Shown here in pieces: positions 17,806-26,633 of a stretch of 64,000 nt of DNA. The DNA lies in contig NZ_JAPMUA010000003.1 in the NCBI RefSeq assembly GCF_029603155.1, positions 434,001 through 498,000 on the forward strand, written 5' to 3'. Each line of letters opens with the position of its first letter. Position 1 is the stretch's first letter. The notes beneath the pieces were generated by a model. The model was not told where the DNA came from and did no database searches. It was given only the letters and a program-made list of their open reading frames with translations. The DNA is from Galbibacter pacificus. GTDB taxonomy: Bacteria; Bacteroidota; Bacteroidia; Flavobacteriales; Flavobacteriaceae. The position numbers and the translations under genes were made by a program.

Positions 17806-18273
17806 ATGATAAAACCTTCAGAAAAAATAAAAGAATTAGGATTGATTTTACCACCGGCTCCAAAACCGGCAGGCGTTTACCGCCCGGTTTTAGTGGTCGA
17901 TAACTTTTTATACATATCTGGCCAGGGGCCGGTTTTGCCCGATGGAAGTTTAATGAGTGGACGTGTTGGAGATGATATCGATTTGGAAGTAGGTTACAAA
18001 GGTGCGCGGCAAGTAGCATTGACCATGCTTTCGACCATTCAAACTCACTTTGGCGATATAGACCGCGTTAAAAGGGTGGTTAAAGTCTTGGGAATGGTAA
18101 ATTGCACCCCCGATTTTAAAAAGCATCCTTTGGTAATTAATGGTTTTAGTGAACTTATGGCCGAAATTTTTGGCGAAACGCATGGAATAGGCGTTAGAAG
18201 TGCCGTAGGAATGATGCTCCCCGATAATATTCCGGCAGAAATAGAAGCAATGTTTGAACTACACAAAGAATAA
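17806..18273 (+). CDS. RidA-family enamine/imine deaminase
   Basis: A 155-residue member of the YjgF/YER057c/UK114 (RidA) family. RidA proteins hydrolyse reactive 2-aminoacrylate and related imines, the products of PLP serine/threonine dehydratases, to 2-oxo acids and ammonia. The protein is of the longer RidA subtype, with LYISGQGPVLPDGS near residue 36, and may lack strict RidA activity. ATG 17806 is preferred over a TTG at 17770 that overlaps the fucosidase. The next gene encodes an enzyme that could make 2-aminoacrylate from D-serine, so the pairing makes chemical sense. Confidence 0.88.
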   Translation: MIKPSEKIKELGLILPPAPKPAGVYRPVLVVDNFLYISGQGPVLPDGSLMSGRVGDDIDLEVGYKGARQVALTMLSTIQTHFGDIDRVKRVVKVLGMVNCTPDFKKHPLVINGFSELMAEIFGETHGIGVRSAVGMMLPDNIPAEIEAMFELHKE

Positions 18274-18321
18274 TTGATAATTTAAAATAATCACTTCCGC
18301 GAGAAGAGAAATCTTACTTAT

Positions 18322-18329
18322 TACATTTG
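18322..18329 (+). promoter_or_regulatory. Candidate -7 box before the D-serine dehydratase-like gene
   Basis: TACATTTG fits TAnnTTTG and ends 27 bp before ATG 18357. It overlaps a possible TTG start at 18327, which argues for the later ATG. No -33 TTG is visible at the expected distance. Confidence 0.35.
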
Positions 18330-18356
18330 TATAGTGAAGAGTTAAAGACTGAAGCA

Positions 18357-19469
18357 ATGAAGGAAAAAAATTGGTTTGAGATAGAAAATGCTGATGAAAT
18401 AGCAACACCGGCGCTTTTGGTGTATCCCGATAGGATTCAACATAACATAAAACGGATGATCGAAATAGCAAGCGATGTTTGCCGGTTACGGCCACATATA
18501 AAAACCCACAAAACTGCCGAAATTATACAAATGCAACAGGCATATGGGATTCAAAAATTTAAATGTGCTACCATTGCCGAGGCCGAGCTTTTGGCGCAAT
18601 GCAAGGCGAAAGACGTTTTATTGGCCATGCAGCCCGTAGGAATTCATATACAACGCTTTTTTAAGTTGATGCGTACATATCCAGAAACACAATTTTCAAC
18701 TTTGTTGGATGATATGGAAAATGCAAAAAATATAACCGAAGCTGCGATTAAAAAACAAATGAAGGTTTCACTCTGGATGGATATCAATGTTGGGATGAAC
18801 CGGACCGGGATTGAGCCGGGTGAAGAAGCTCGAAAATTATTTCAATTCCTTGATGTTAATGAAAATGTGGAGGCTAAGGGCTTTCATGTCTACGATGGGC
18901 ATTTAAGGGACTCTAATTACGATCAACGGAAGAAGGATTGCAATACAGCCTTTGAAACAGTGGTTGCTTTAAAAGAAAGTTTAAAGAAAATGGGAGTTGA
19001 GGTTAAAGAAATTATAGCCGGAGGTTCGCCATCGTTTCCTGTTCATGCCATGCGCAATGATGTAGATTTAAGCCCGGGAACTGTATTGCTTTGGGATGCC
19101 GGTTATGGCGATTTATTTCCGGAGATGAAAATGTTGCCCGCCACAGTTTTGATCACACGCATTATCAGCAAGCCATCAAAAGGAATAGTAACATCCGATC
19201 TGGGGCATAAATCCTTGGCCTCTGAAATGCCTTTTCCACGCGTAGAATTATTAAATGCACCTGATTTGGAACAGCTAAGTCAAAGTGAGGAACATTTGGT
19301 TTTCAATACCAAACATCCTGAAAATTATAAAATAGGCGACCTTTTGTATGCAATTCCCAAACATATTTGTCCAACGGTAGCCAAATATCAATATTTACAG
19401 GTGGTTGAAAAAGGAAAAGTGGTAAATGAGTGGAAAGTGGTTGCGAGAGACCAAGTAATTTCGGTGTAA
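18357..19469 (+). CDS. D-serine dehydratase / D-threonine aldolase (PLP, alanine-racemase fold)
   Basis: A 370-residue fold-type III PLP enzyme. The alanine racemase-like N-domain carries the PLP lysine K49 in RPHIKTHKT. The C-terminal metal-binding beta domain ends with IPKHICPTVAKY. H336 and C338 form an H-x-C pair, matching the zinc ligands described for eukaryotic-type D-serine dehydratase; aldolases of known structure use H-x-D. The reaction would be D-serine to pyruvate and ammonia via 2-aminoacrylate, or D-threonine to glycine and acetaldehyde. RidA upstream and a DsdX-like carrier support the dehydratase reading. The exact substrate is uncertain. Confidence 0.88.
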   Translation: MKEKNWFEIENADEIATPALLVYPDRIQHNIKRMIEIASDVCRLRPHIKTHKTAEIIQMQQAYGIQKFKCATIAEAELLAQCKAKDVLLAMQPVGIHIQRFFKLMRTYPETQFSTLLDDMENAKNITEAAIKKQMKVSLWMDINVGMNRTGIEPGEEARKLFQFLDVNENVEAKGFHVYDGHLRDSNYDQRKKDCNTAFETVVALKESLKKMGVEVKEIIAGGSPSFPVHAMRNDVDLSPGTVLLWDAGYGDLFPEMKMLPATVLITRIISKPSKGIVTSDLGHKSLASEMPFPRVELLNAPDLEQLSQSEEHLVFNTKHPENYKIGDLLYAIPKHICPTVAKYQYLQVVEKGKVVNEWKVVARDQVISV

Positions 19470-19490
19470 AAATTTGTAAATACGAAAGCT

Positions 19491-19550
19491 GTTACCCTGA
19501 GCTTATCGAAGGGTTATTGGAAGTGGGCTTCGACAAGCTCAGCCTGACAT
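19491..19550. repeat. REP-like palindrome (CTTCGACA..GCTCAG type)
   Basis: Two arms, CTGAGCTTATCGAAG (19497-19511) and CTTCGACAAGCTCAG (19528-19542), pair with a single G-T mismatch around a 16-base spacer. Repeats of this kind are scattered through Bacteroidota genomes. A related single arm lies at 32347-32363. It separates the aldolase/dehydratase and dipeptidase genes. Confidence 0.65.
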
Positions 19551-19637
19551 CGTTATAATTCGAAATTATTATGGCAGGTATCCAGATAATAATGCTCTCG
19601 CTTAAAATATAAAATCCAACATTTAAAAGAATAAAAC

Positions 19638-20708
19638 ATGTTTATACTCGATGCGCATTTGGATCTTTCCATGAATGCAATTGATTGGAACCGGGATCTC
19701 CGTTGGACGGTAGACGAAATCCGTGAATTTGAAAAAGGCATGACCGATCTGCCCGGCCGTTCACAAAATACAGTTTCTTTAGATGCCATGCGAAAAGGAA
19801 ATATAGGACTTTGTGTTGCAACGCAAATTGCCCGCTATGTAAAAAAGGATAATCCGTTGCCAGGATGGAATTCGCCCGAACAAGCTTGGGCACATACGCA
19901 GGCACAATTGGCATGGTATCAAGAAATGATGAGACAGGGAGAAATGCAGCAAATTTCCAACTCAAACGAACTAGAAAATCATCTTAAATATTGGAATTCT
20001 AATGATGATAACCGTAAAAAAGCGATAGGTTTTATTTTAAGTTTAGAAGGCGCCGATTCAATTGTTACGCTCGATCATCTTCATAAAGCTTATGAATATG
20101 GCTTGCGCGCAGTGGGTCCAGCGCATTATGGATCGGGGACTTATGCTTTTGGCACTGATTCTATAGGGGGTATTGGAGAAAAAGGAAAAGCTTTGTTAAG
20201 AGAAATGGAAAGACTAAACATTATTTTGGATGCTACGCATTTATGCGATCAAAGTTTTTGGGAAGCAATGGATGTTTTTAACGGTGCGGTTTGGGCAAGC
20301 CACAACAATTGTAGGGAATTGATAAACCATAACAGGCAATTTAGCGACGAGCAATTAAAAGAACTCATAAACAGAAAAGCAGTTATAGGGGTTGTTATGG
20401 ATACTTGGATGATGGTGCCTAATTGGGTTCGTGGCAAAACAACACCACAAAGTGCCGATGCATGTTTGCGGCAGATTATCGACAATATAGACCATATATG
20501 CCAATTGGCAGGAAATACCAACCATGTAGGGATTGGTTCCGATTTAGATGGCGGTTTCGGTAAGGAGCAGACCCCACACGATATAGATACCATAGCCGAT
20601 TTGCAAAAAATCCACCAAATGCTATACAATAGGGGCTATTCAAAAAAAGATATTGAAGGTATTATGCATGGAAATTTTTTAAGATTTATTAGGGATGTTT
20701 GGAGTTAA
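19638..20708 (+). CDS. Membrane dipeptidase family (M19) zinc peptidase
   Basis: A 356-residue peptidase of family M19, related to renal dipeptidase. Metal-site residues are visible: H7 and D9 in DAHLDLS, E137 in LSLEGAD, H201 in DATHLCD and H222 in ASHNNCR. These enzymes cleave dipeptides and tolerate a D-residue at the C-terminal side. There is no signal peptide, so it is probably cytoplasmic. Following a D-serine/D-threonine enzyme, it may free D-amino acids from peptides, for example of cell-wall origin. A bidirectional terminator comes right after it. Confidence 0.9.
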   Translation: MFILDAHLDLSMNAIDWNRDLRWTVDEIREFEKGMTDLPGRSQNTVSLDAMRKGNIGLCVATQIARYVKKDNPLPGWNSPEQAWAHTQAQLAWYQEMMRQGEMQQISNSNELENHLKYWNSNDDNRKKAIGFILSLEGADSIVTLDHLHKAYEYGLRAVGPAHYGSGTYAFGTDSIGGIGEKGKALLREMERLNIILDATHLCDQSFWEAMDVFNGAVWASHNNCRELINHNRQFSDEQLKELINRKAVIGVVMDTWMMVPNWVRGKTTPQSADACLRQIIDNIDHICQLAGNTNHVGIGSDLDGGFGKEQTPHDIDTIADLQKIHQMLYNRGYSKKDIEGIMHGNFLRFIRDVWS

Positions 20709-20711
20709 AAC

Positions 20712-20757
20712 AAAAAAACCACGCTTCCCAATGGTCATCGGGATGGCGTGGTTTTTT
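20712..20757. terminator. Bidirectional terminator between M19 gene and rng
   Basis: Arms AAAAAACCACGC (20713-20724) and GCGTGGTTTTTT (20746-20757) pair perfectly, with a further TTCCC/GGGAT partial pairing inside. The A-tract and T-tract serve both convergent genes. Confidence 0.88.
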
Positions 20758-20763
20758 AATAAT

Positions 20764-22311
20764 TTATTTTAAGATTTTTCCGTCTTTATCTTTAAAACGG
20801 TACTCTAAATATGTGTAAGCATCTCTTGGTAAAATCTTGACCCATTTTTTGTGTTCTAAAAACCATTTAGAACGAACGGATGGAAATCCTTTTGTTAAAT
20901 ATGCTGCAATAAACGGGTGTGTATTTAATACAATTCCGTTTTTACTGCTCTTGCTTTGAATAATGCGTTCGAGCTCGGTTGTAATCTTATTTATCAAAAC
21001 TATGGGGGCTTCTATTTCGCCACCGTTTCCGTTAGGGTCTACCTCACGGGTTTTAATGTTTACTTCCGGTCTTACGCGTTGTCTTGTAATTTGTATGAGG
21101 CCAAACTTGCTTGGAGGTAGGATTTTATGTTTGGCTCGATCGTCACGCATTTCTTCTCTTAAATGTTCGTATAGTTTTCTTCGGTTGTCTGCATTGGACA
21201 TATCGATAAAATCTATAACAATGATCCCTCCCATATCTCTTAGCCTTAATTGCCGAGCTACTTCACTAGCGGCAATCAGGTTAACCTCTAAGGCTGTGTC
21301 TTCTTGAGACTTGGCTTTGTTGGAACGGTTGCCGCTGTTTACATCGATAACATGTAAAGCTTCGGTATGTTCTATAACCAAATAGGCCCCTTTGCTGGAG
21401 GAAACGGTTCGTCCAAAAGAAGTTTTGATTTGCCTTTCAATTCCATATTTTTCAAAAATAGGAATATTAGACTCATACAATTTTACAATAGATTCTTTCT
21501 CTGGTGCAATTTCATGCAAGTAATCTTTAATCTGATAATAAAGCGTTTCATCATCTACATAAATCCCGGTAAAATCATCGTTGAAAACATCTCTTAAAAT
21601 AGATGCCGCACGGTTCATTTCACTGAGGACTTTTGAAGGATAGTTCGCTTTGTAAATTTTTTTGCACAAACCTGTCCATTTTTTTAACAGGTTGTTTAAA
21701 TCTTTGTCTAGTTCGGCGACTTTTTTGCCTTCTGCCACTGTACGTACAATTACACCATACCCTTTTGGACGGATGCTTTGTACCAACCGCTTTAAACGGT
21801 CCTTTTCATCTTTGCTTTCTATTTTTTGTGAAACTGAAACGCGGTCAGAAAAAGGAACCAAGACCAAATAACGCCCGGCTATGGAAAGCTCGGAGCTTAT
21901 TCTTGGCCCTTTGGTTGAAATTGGTTCTTTTACAATTTGTACTAGAATAGATTGATTGGCCTTTAATACGTTATTAATGGTACCATTCTTATCTATGTCT
22001 TTTTCAAATGGGAAGTCTTTTAAAGAAAAATCTTTTAATTTACCTGTGCTTACACGTTTAATGAATTTTAACAAAGAACTGAGTTGCGGCCCCAGGTCAT
22101 GGTAATGCAAAAATGCATCTTTTTCATACCCGACATTTACAAATGCGGCGTTTAGGCCTGTTACCGGCTTCCTCACCTTGGCAAGCATGATGTCACCAAC
22201 CGAAAAGTTGCTGCTCTCTTCTTCTTTGTGTAATTCAATAAGTTTTCCATCCTTTAATATGGCAAAATCAACGTCAGAGGAACCAGATCTTACAATTAAT
22301 TCTTTATTCAC
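20764..22311 (-). CDS. rng: Ribonuclease G/E family endoribonuclease
   Basis: A 515-residue RNase E/G family protein, of RNase G length without the long RNase E scaffold tail. An S1 RNA-binding domain occupies about 35-125. The catalytic region has the magnesium-binding aspartates in VIDVNSGN (about 322-329) and IIVIDFIDM (about 364-372). These enzymes process rRNA and mRNA at single-stranded AU-rich sites. Downstream in the same direction is only the terminator. Upstream are the 29-residue basic protein and HU, a grouping linked to translation and chromosome upkeep. Confidence 0.95.
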   Translation of the reverse strand: MNKELIVRSGSSDVDFAILKDGKLIELHKEEESSNFSVGDIMLAKVRKPVTGLNAAFVNVGYEKDAFLHYHDLGPQLSSLLKFIKRVSTGKLKDFSLKDFPFEKDIDKNGTINNVLKANQSILVQIVKEPISTKGPRISSELSIAGRYLVLVPFSDRVSVSQKIESKDEKDRLKRLVQSIRPKGYGVIVRTVAEGKKVAELDKDLNNLLKKWTGLCKKIYKANYPSKVLSEMNRAASILRDVFNDDFTGIYVDDETLYYQIKDYLHEIAPEKESIVKLYESNIPIFEKYGIERQIKTSFGRTVSSSKGAYLVIEHTEALHVIDVNSGNRSNKAKSQEDTALEVNLIAASEVARQLRLRDMGGIIVIDFIDMSNADNRRKLYEHLREEMRDDRAKHKILPPSKFGLIQITRQRVRPEVNIKTREVDPNGNGGEIEAPIVLINKITTELERIIQSKSSKNGIVLNTHPFIAAYLTKGFPSVRSKWFLEHKKWVKILPRDAYTYLEYRFKDKDGKILK

Positions 22312-22523
22312 TCTGAATGAATTTTTATCTGTACCGCGCTTAAAGTTAAGCGTAACGGAACTGATGGATTAAACAATAAATTTGTCCCGCCGGTTAAGGC
22401 GAAATAAATTTTTATTACAGGTTTTTTTGAATAAACCCAGCGAAATTCCTGTTATAGCCTTAAGCTACAACAAAATTTCTTTTTCAATGAACGTTCTGTA
22501 TGTAAAGTATACAATACTTTATA

Positions 22524-22556
22524 AAGAAAAAGTAGTTAATCTAACTACTTTTTCTT
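22524..22556 (-). terminator. Perfect 15-bp hairpin overlapping the stop of the 29-aa gene
   Basis: Arms 22524-22538 and 22542-22556 are exact complements around a 3-base loop. Read on the minus strand, the first arm includes the last codons and the TAG stop of the small basic protein, and the second arm ends in a U-rich stretch. It should terminate the small gene's transcript and isolate rng. Confidence 0.8.
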
Positions 22557-22634
22557 GTGACGGTTAGCTCTTCTTCTCTTCTTACGCTTGTGCGTAGCTA
22601 CCTTATGTCTTTTTCTTTTTTTACCACTTGGCAT
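22545..22634 (-). CDS. 29-residue highly basic protein (candidate ribosomal protein)
   Basis: This open frame encodes a 29-residue peptide beginning MPSGKKRKRHKVATHKRKKR and ending RRANRHKKK. About two thirds of its residues are Lys, Arg or His. Peptides of this form, at this position between rng and an HU gene, are conserved in Bacteroidota. I believe a small extra ribosomal protein has been reported from Flavobacterium ribosomes, and this may be it, but I cannot confirm the match. Its composition fits an rRNA-binding extension-type ribosomal protein. The start is ATG. Its stop codon is inside a terminator hairpin. Confidence 0.8.
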   Translation of the reverse strand: MPSGKKRKRHKVATHKRKKRRRANRHKKK

Positions 22635-22660
22635 TGACTGTAATGTTTTATATTAATAAT

Positions 22661-22951
22661 TTATTTTACTTCTACGCTTGTCTTAACACCCTCTACAAAT
22701 ACTTTTGCGGGCTTAAAAGCTGGGATATTGTGAGCAGGAATTTTAATGGTTGTGTTTTTAGAAATGTTCCTTCCCGTTTTTTCTGCTCTGGTTTTAATAA
22801 TGAAGCTACCAAAACCTCTTAGATAAACATTATCACCGCTTTCCAATGAGTTTTTCACCTCTTCCATAAAGGATTCTACAGTTGCCTGAACATCTCCTTT
22901 TTCCATGCCAAGTTTCTCTGAAATCTTGGCTACAATGTCTGCTTTAGTCAT
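22661..22951 (-). CDS. HU-family DNA-binding protein
   Basis: A 96-residue histone-like protein of the HU/IHF family that bends and packages DNA. It has the helical dimerisation half (MTKADIVAKISEKLGMEKGD) and the beta-arm region, with the signature GFGSFIIKTRAEKTGRNI (about 46-63) and the KIPAHNIPAFKPAK tail of the arm. It may be a homodimer or pair with another HU subunit. A TATATTTG -7 box with the GCATCC extension precedes it (22992-22999). Confidence 0.95.
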   Translation of the reverse strand: MTKADIVAKISEKLGMEKGDVQATVESFMEEVKNSLESGDNVYLRGFGSFIIKTRAEKTGRNISKNTTIKIPAHNIPAFKPAKVFVEGVKTSVEVK

Positions 22952-22991
22952 TTTTATATATTTGTTTACAGTGTTATAAATTTAGGGGATG

Positions 22992-22999
22992 CAAATATA
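22992..22999 (-). promoter_or_regulatory. -7 box of the HU gene
   Basis: On the minus strand TATATTTG is followed by CATCCC, the same extended form seen before rplU and ctaB. It lies 40 bp before the HU ATG. The -33 region has a TTG only 13 bp upstream, so only the -7 element is supported. Confidence 0.5.
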
Positions 23000-23084
23000 T
23001 AAATTATTTACCCAATAAATAAAGTGTAAATAATTAAAATTTAACCAAATAAAGCTATTATTTTTGAATTTAACGGCAAAACAT

Positions 23085-24122
23085 ATGGATTTTCAAGGGG
23101 TCATCGTGCATTGGTACAAAGAAAATAAAAGGGATTTGCCCTGGAGAAAAACGAAGGATCCGTACCGTATTTGGCTGTCCGAGATTATGTTACAGCAAAC
23201 CCGGGTAGAACAGGGATTGCCATATTACCAGAAATTTACAGCCGCATATCCAACGGTTTTCGACCTGGCCAAAGCCCAAGAAGAAGAAGTGTTAAAATTA
23301 TGGCAGGGGTTGGGCTATTATTCCCGTGCACGAAATCTACACACGACTGCCCAAGAAATTGCGTATAATTATAAGGGAACTTTCCCTAATGGTTATGATG
23401 CACTAAAAAAACTAAAAGGCGTTGGCGATTATACGGCCAGTGCCATTGCTTCCATATGCTTTAACAGACCCACGCCCGTTGTAGACGGAAATGTTTACAG
23501 GGTTTTGGCCCGGTATTTTGGCATAGCTATTCCTATAAATTCTACAGAAGGGATAAAATATTTCAAGGCACTGGCCAAAGAACTTATATTAAAAGATCAA
23601 CCCGGCGACTATAACCAGGCAATTATGGAGTTTGGCGCCCGCCAATGCAAACCGCAGTCGCCAAACTGTAAGCTTTGTAACCTTCAAAATAGTTGCGTGG
23701 CTTTTGCCGAAGGAAAAATGGGGGAATTGCCCGTAAAACTGAAAAAGACAAAAGTTAAAAAAAGATATTTCAATTATTTGATTATTACAGATAATGAAAA
23801 AACAATCCTTCAACAAAGAAAAAACAAAGACATCTGGCAAAACCTGTATGAATTTCCTTTAATAGAAACTTCAAAAGAAGTAGAAATAGAACATATAGCC
23901 GGGCATGATACCTTTTTAAAACTGATACATGGAAATGCTTATAACATACGGCTGTTCAACGAGGAGCTCAAAGTTCATAAATTATCGCATCAGCATATAT
24001 ATACTCGATTTTGGATTGTAACTTTGCACGGCAAATTAAAATCGGGCACTGTAATAGAAAAAGTTAAAGATTACCCCGTGCCTGTATTGATTGCCAATTT
24101 TGTTGAAGATTTTGGTTTTTAG
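23085..24122 (+). CDS. mutY: A/G-specific adenine DNA glycosylase
   Basis: MutY removes adenine mispaired with 8-oxoguanine or guanine. In this 345-residue protein the catalytic residues are E33 (WLSEIMLQQTRV) and D134 (PVVDGNVYR). The helix-hairpin-helix is LKGVGDYTASA (110-120). A [4Fe-4S] cluster is formed by C-x6-C-x2-C-x5-C near 188-204, and a C-terminal NUDIX-like domain recognises 8-oxoG (about 225-345). ATG 23085 is preferred to a TTG at 23064. The order mutY-ssb-gldE-gldD is a common flavobacterial arrangement. Confidence 0.96.
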   Translation: MDFQGVIVHWYKENKRDLPWRKTKDPYRIWLSEIMLQQTRVEQGLPYYQKFTAAYPTVFDLAKAQEEEVLKLWQGLGYYSRARNLHTTAQEIAYNYKGTFPNGYDALKKLKGVGDYTASAIASICFNRPTPVVDGNVYRVLARYFGIAIPINSTEGIKYFKALAKELILKDQPGDYNQAIMEFGARQCKPQSPNCKLCNLQNSCVAFAEGKMGELPVKLKKTKVKKRYFNYLIITDNEKTILQQRKNKDIWQNLYEFPLIETSKEVEIEHIAGHDTFLKLIHGNAYNIRLFNEELKVHKLSHQHIYTRFWIVTLHGKLKSGTVIEKVKDYPVPVLIANFVEDFGF

Positions 24123-24235
24123 ATTTAGTTATTTTTAATACATTTATAATTGCATTGAACGGTTGGCAAGGTTTAAAATAAAACCACAACCTTAAAAGTG
24201 CTGAAAATAAAATAGAACAGATAAAAAATTGATAA

Positions 24236-24712
24236 ATGAGTGGAACGTTAAATAAAGTAATGCTAATAGGTCACCTTGGGGACGACGTGAAGATGAATTA
24301 TTTTGAAGGGGGTAACTGCATTGGGCGTTTTCCGCTGGCTACCAATGAATCGTATACAAACAGACAAACGGGAGAACGTGTTACCAATACCGAATGGCAC
24401 AATATAGTTGTAAGGAACAAAGCGGCCGAAGTCTGCGAAAAATATTTAAGCAAAGGAGATAAGGTATATGTGGAAGGACGTTTAAAAACACGGCAATGGC
24501 AGGGCGATGACGGGAACATGCGCTATACCACCGAGGTACAGGTAACCGACTTTACGTTTTTAACCAATAAGGCAGACTCCCAAGGAGGCACGTCGCAACC
24601 GTCTTCGGGCCAAAACCAAGGGCCTGTGAGCAACCAGCAATCTTCCCCTCAATCGCAACAACAGCAATCGCCCGCTTCTTACGAAGATGAGGACGACGAT
24701 TTACCATTTTAA
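24236..24712 (+). CDS. ssb: Single-stranded DNA-binding protein
   Basis: A 158-residue SSB. The OB fold spans about 1-110 (MSGTLNKVMLIGHLGDDVKM through the TTEVQVTDFTFL strand). A flexible Gln/Ser-rich linker follows (about 112-145). The acidic tip EDDDLPF at the C-terminus is the usual docking site for repair proteins. It lies between mutY and gldE with short spacers, so a shared transcript is likely. Confidence 0.96.
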   Translation: MSGTLNKVMLIGHLGDDVKMNYFEGGNCIGRFPLATNESYTNRQTGERVTNTEWHNIVVRNKAAEVCEKYLSKGDKVYVEGRLKTRQWQGDDGNMRYTTEVQVTDFTFLTNKADSQGGTSQPSSGQNQGPVSNQQSSPQSQQQQSPASYEDEDDDLPF

Positions 24713-24737
24713 CCAAGTTTAACTAAAATACCATACT

Positions 24738-26057
24738 TTGGACCCGGAGCCCTCGAGTTTTATTTTAATCTTATTATTTATAGATACAGCTTCAATTATT
24801 AAATTGATAGTTTTATTTACATTGTTAGTATGTTCTGCACTTATTTCGGGGGCAGAGGTGGCTTTTTTCTCACTTTCGCAAACAGATGTCAACGAAATAA
24901 ACGAATCACGCACATCCATAGGGAGCATTATTGTAAAATTGCTGGACCGCCCTAAAAAGTTATTGGCAACCATATTGGTAGCCAATAATTTTATAAACAT
25001 TGCCATTGTACTGCTTTTTACTTCGCTCGGAAATTTTTTCTTTGGCTCCATAGATGGTTATGTTTTAGGAATTATCCCGATCAGGTTTATCCTTGAAGTA
25101 GTTGTGGTAACTTTTTTAATTTTACTTTTTGGAGAAATACTTCCAAAAATATATGCAAGCAGGAACAGGATGAAATTTGCACATTTTATGGCATATCCCT
25201 TAAATGTCCTGGATACGGTATTTTATCCACTAAGCATGCCAATGCGTTCCACAACCTTATTCTTACAGGAAAGGCTGGGAAAACAGCGAAGTAATATATC
25301 CGTAGACCAGTTATCGCATGCTTTGGAGCTTACCTCGGAAGAAGATACGACCGTTGAGGAACAAAAGATATTACAGGGAATTGTTTCTTTTGGAAATACC
25401 GATACACGGCAGGTAATGCAGCCCCGTATTGATGTTTTTGCCCTGAACGAAGAAATGAAGTTTCAGGAAGTGGTGAGCGAAATTGTTAAGAACGGATATT
25501 CCAGAATCCCGGTCTTTAAAGAAAATATGGACAATGTAACGGGCGTATTATATGTAAAAGACTTATTGCCCTACCTGGACAGGAAAAATTTTGATTGGCC
25601 CACCTTAAAAAGGGATCCGTATTTTGTTCCGGAGAATAAAAAGCTGGACGACCTCTTAAAAGAATTTCAGGAGAAAAAAAACCATTTGGCCATTGTAGTA
25701 GACGAATATGGCGGAACATCCGGATTGGTTACCCTTGAAGATATAATTGAAGAAATTGTTGGCGATATAAGCGATGAATTTGATGATGAAGACTTGGTAT
25801 ATTCAAAATTGGACAACAACAACTTTGTGTTTGAAGGAAAAACAGCACTTAAGGATTTTTACCGGGTTATAGAACTGGAAAACGAGATGCCTTTTGAAGA
25901 AAATAAAGGAGAATCCGAAACCATTGCAGGCTTTGTTTTGGAGATAGCCGGAAGTTTTCCAAAAAAAGGCGAGAAAATAACTTTTAATAATGTTACGTTT
26001 GTAATAGAAGCGTTAGACAAAAAACGTATCAAACAAATTAAAGTTACAGTTAATTGA
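24738..26057 (+). CDS. gldE: Gliding motility-associated CBS-domain protein GldE
   Basis: A 439-residue membrane protein of the CNNM/HlyC-CorC type: three or four N-terminal helices (DUF21 domain, about 10-190), then a CBS pair (about 205-335, with VMQPRIDVFAL and LAIVVDEYGGTSGLVTLEDI) and a CorC_HlyC domain (about 345-435). In Flavobacterium, gldE sits directly before gldD and can suppress gldB defects. Relatives move Mg2+/Co2+ or act as regulators. Translation appears to start at TTG 24738. Its stop overlaps the gldD start by 4 bp, so the pair is translationally coupled. Confidence 0.92.
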   Translation: MDPEPSSFILILLFIDTASIIKLIVLFTLLVCSALISGAEVAFFSLSQTDVNEINESRTSIGSIIVKLLDRPKKLLATILVANNFINIAIVLLFTSLGNFFFGSIDGYVLGIIPIRFILEVVVVTFLILLFGEILPKIYASRNRMKFAHFMAYPLNVLDTVFYPLSMPMRSTTLFLQERLGKQRSNISVDQLSHALELTSEEDTTVEEQKILQGIVSFGNTDTRQVMQPRIDVFALNEEMKFQEVVSEIVKNGYSRIPVFKENMDNVTGVLYVKDLLPYLDRKNFDWPTLKRDPYFVPENKKLDDLLKEFQEKKNHLAIVVDEYGGTSGLVTLEDIIEEIVGDISDEFDDEDLVYSKLDNNNFVFEGKTALKDFYRVIELENEMPFEENKGESETIAGFVLEIAGSFPKKGEKITFNNVTFVIEALDKKRIKQIKVTVN

Positions 26058-26605
26058 GCAGAATAGTCCTTGCATTTATAAGCGTTTTTTTATTTTTTTC
26101 CTGTGGAAATGACCCCGTTCCAAAGCCAAAAGGACTTTTGCGACTGGAGTATAAGTCCCCGGAATACACTGCCTTGTCTACCCAATGCCCATATGTTTTT
26201 TATAAAAACACTGCCGCAGAAGCTTCCATAAAGCCTGATTGCTCCATGAACCTGGATTATTCCCAGATGAATGCCCACATTTTTATTACCTATAAACCAA
26301 TTAACAACAATATTGATAAACTATTAAGGGATGCCCAAAAATTAACATACGAGCACGTTGCAAAGGCCGATAATATTCAAGAACAGCCTTTTGTAAACCC
26401 AGATAATAAAGTATATGGAATGTTTTATTTGGTGGCTGGGAACGCCGCATCTGCTTCGCAGTTTTATGTAACCGACAGCACTTCTCATTTTTTAACGGGT
26501 TCATTATATTTTAATGTTAAGCCCAATTACGACTCTGTACTTCCCGCTGCCAAATACTTAGAAGAAGACATACGGAAGATCATGGAGACCATTCGGTGGA
26601 AATAA
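26054..26605 (+). CDS. gldD: Gliding motility lipoprotein GldD
   Basis: A 183-residue lipoprotein. The short signal peptide ends with the lipobox LFFSCGN (C17). The mature part has the GldD family segments VPKPKGLLRLEYKSPEY and YGMFYLVAGNAASASQFYVTDS. GldD is needed for gliding and for assembly of the type IX secretion machinery in Flavobacterium johnsoniae, but its mechanism is not known. The TTG start overlaps the gldE stop (TTGA). Taken with sprA at 49.7 kb, it points to a strain with a full type IX system. Confidence 0.93.
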   Translation: MSRIVLAFISVFLFFSCGNDPVPKPKGLLRLEYKSPEYTALSTQCPYVFYKNTAAEASIKPDCSMNLDYSQMNAHIFITYKPINNNIDKLLRDAQKLTYEHVAKADNIQEQPFVNPDNKVYGMFYLVAGNAASASQFYVTDSTSHFLTGSLYFNVKPNYDSVLPAAKYLEEDIRKIMETIRWK

Positions 26606-26633
26606 AGATTTTACCTAAAAAAGAATAAAATTA

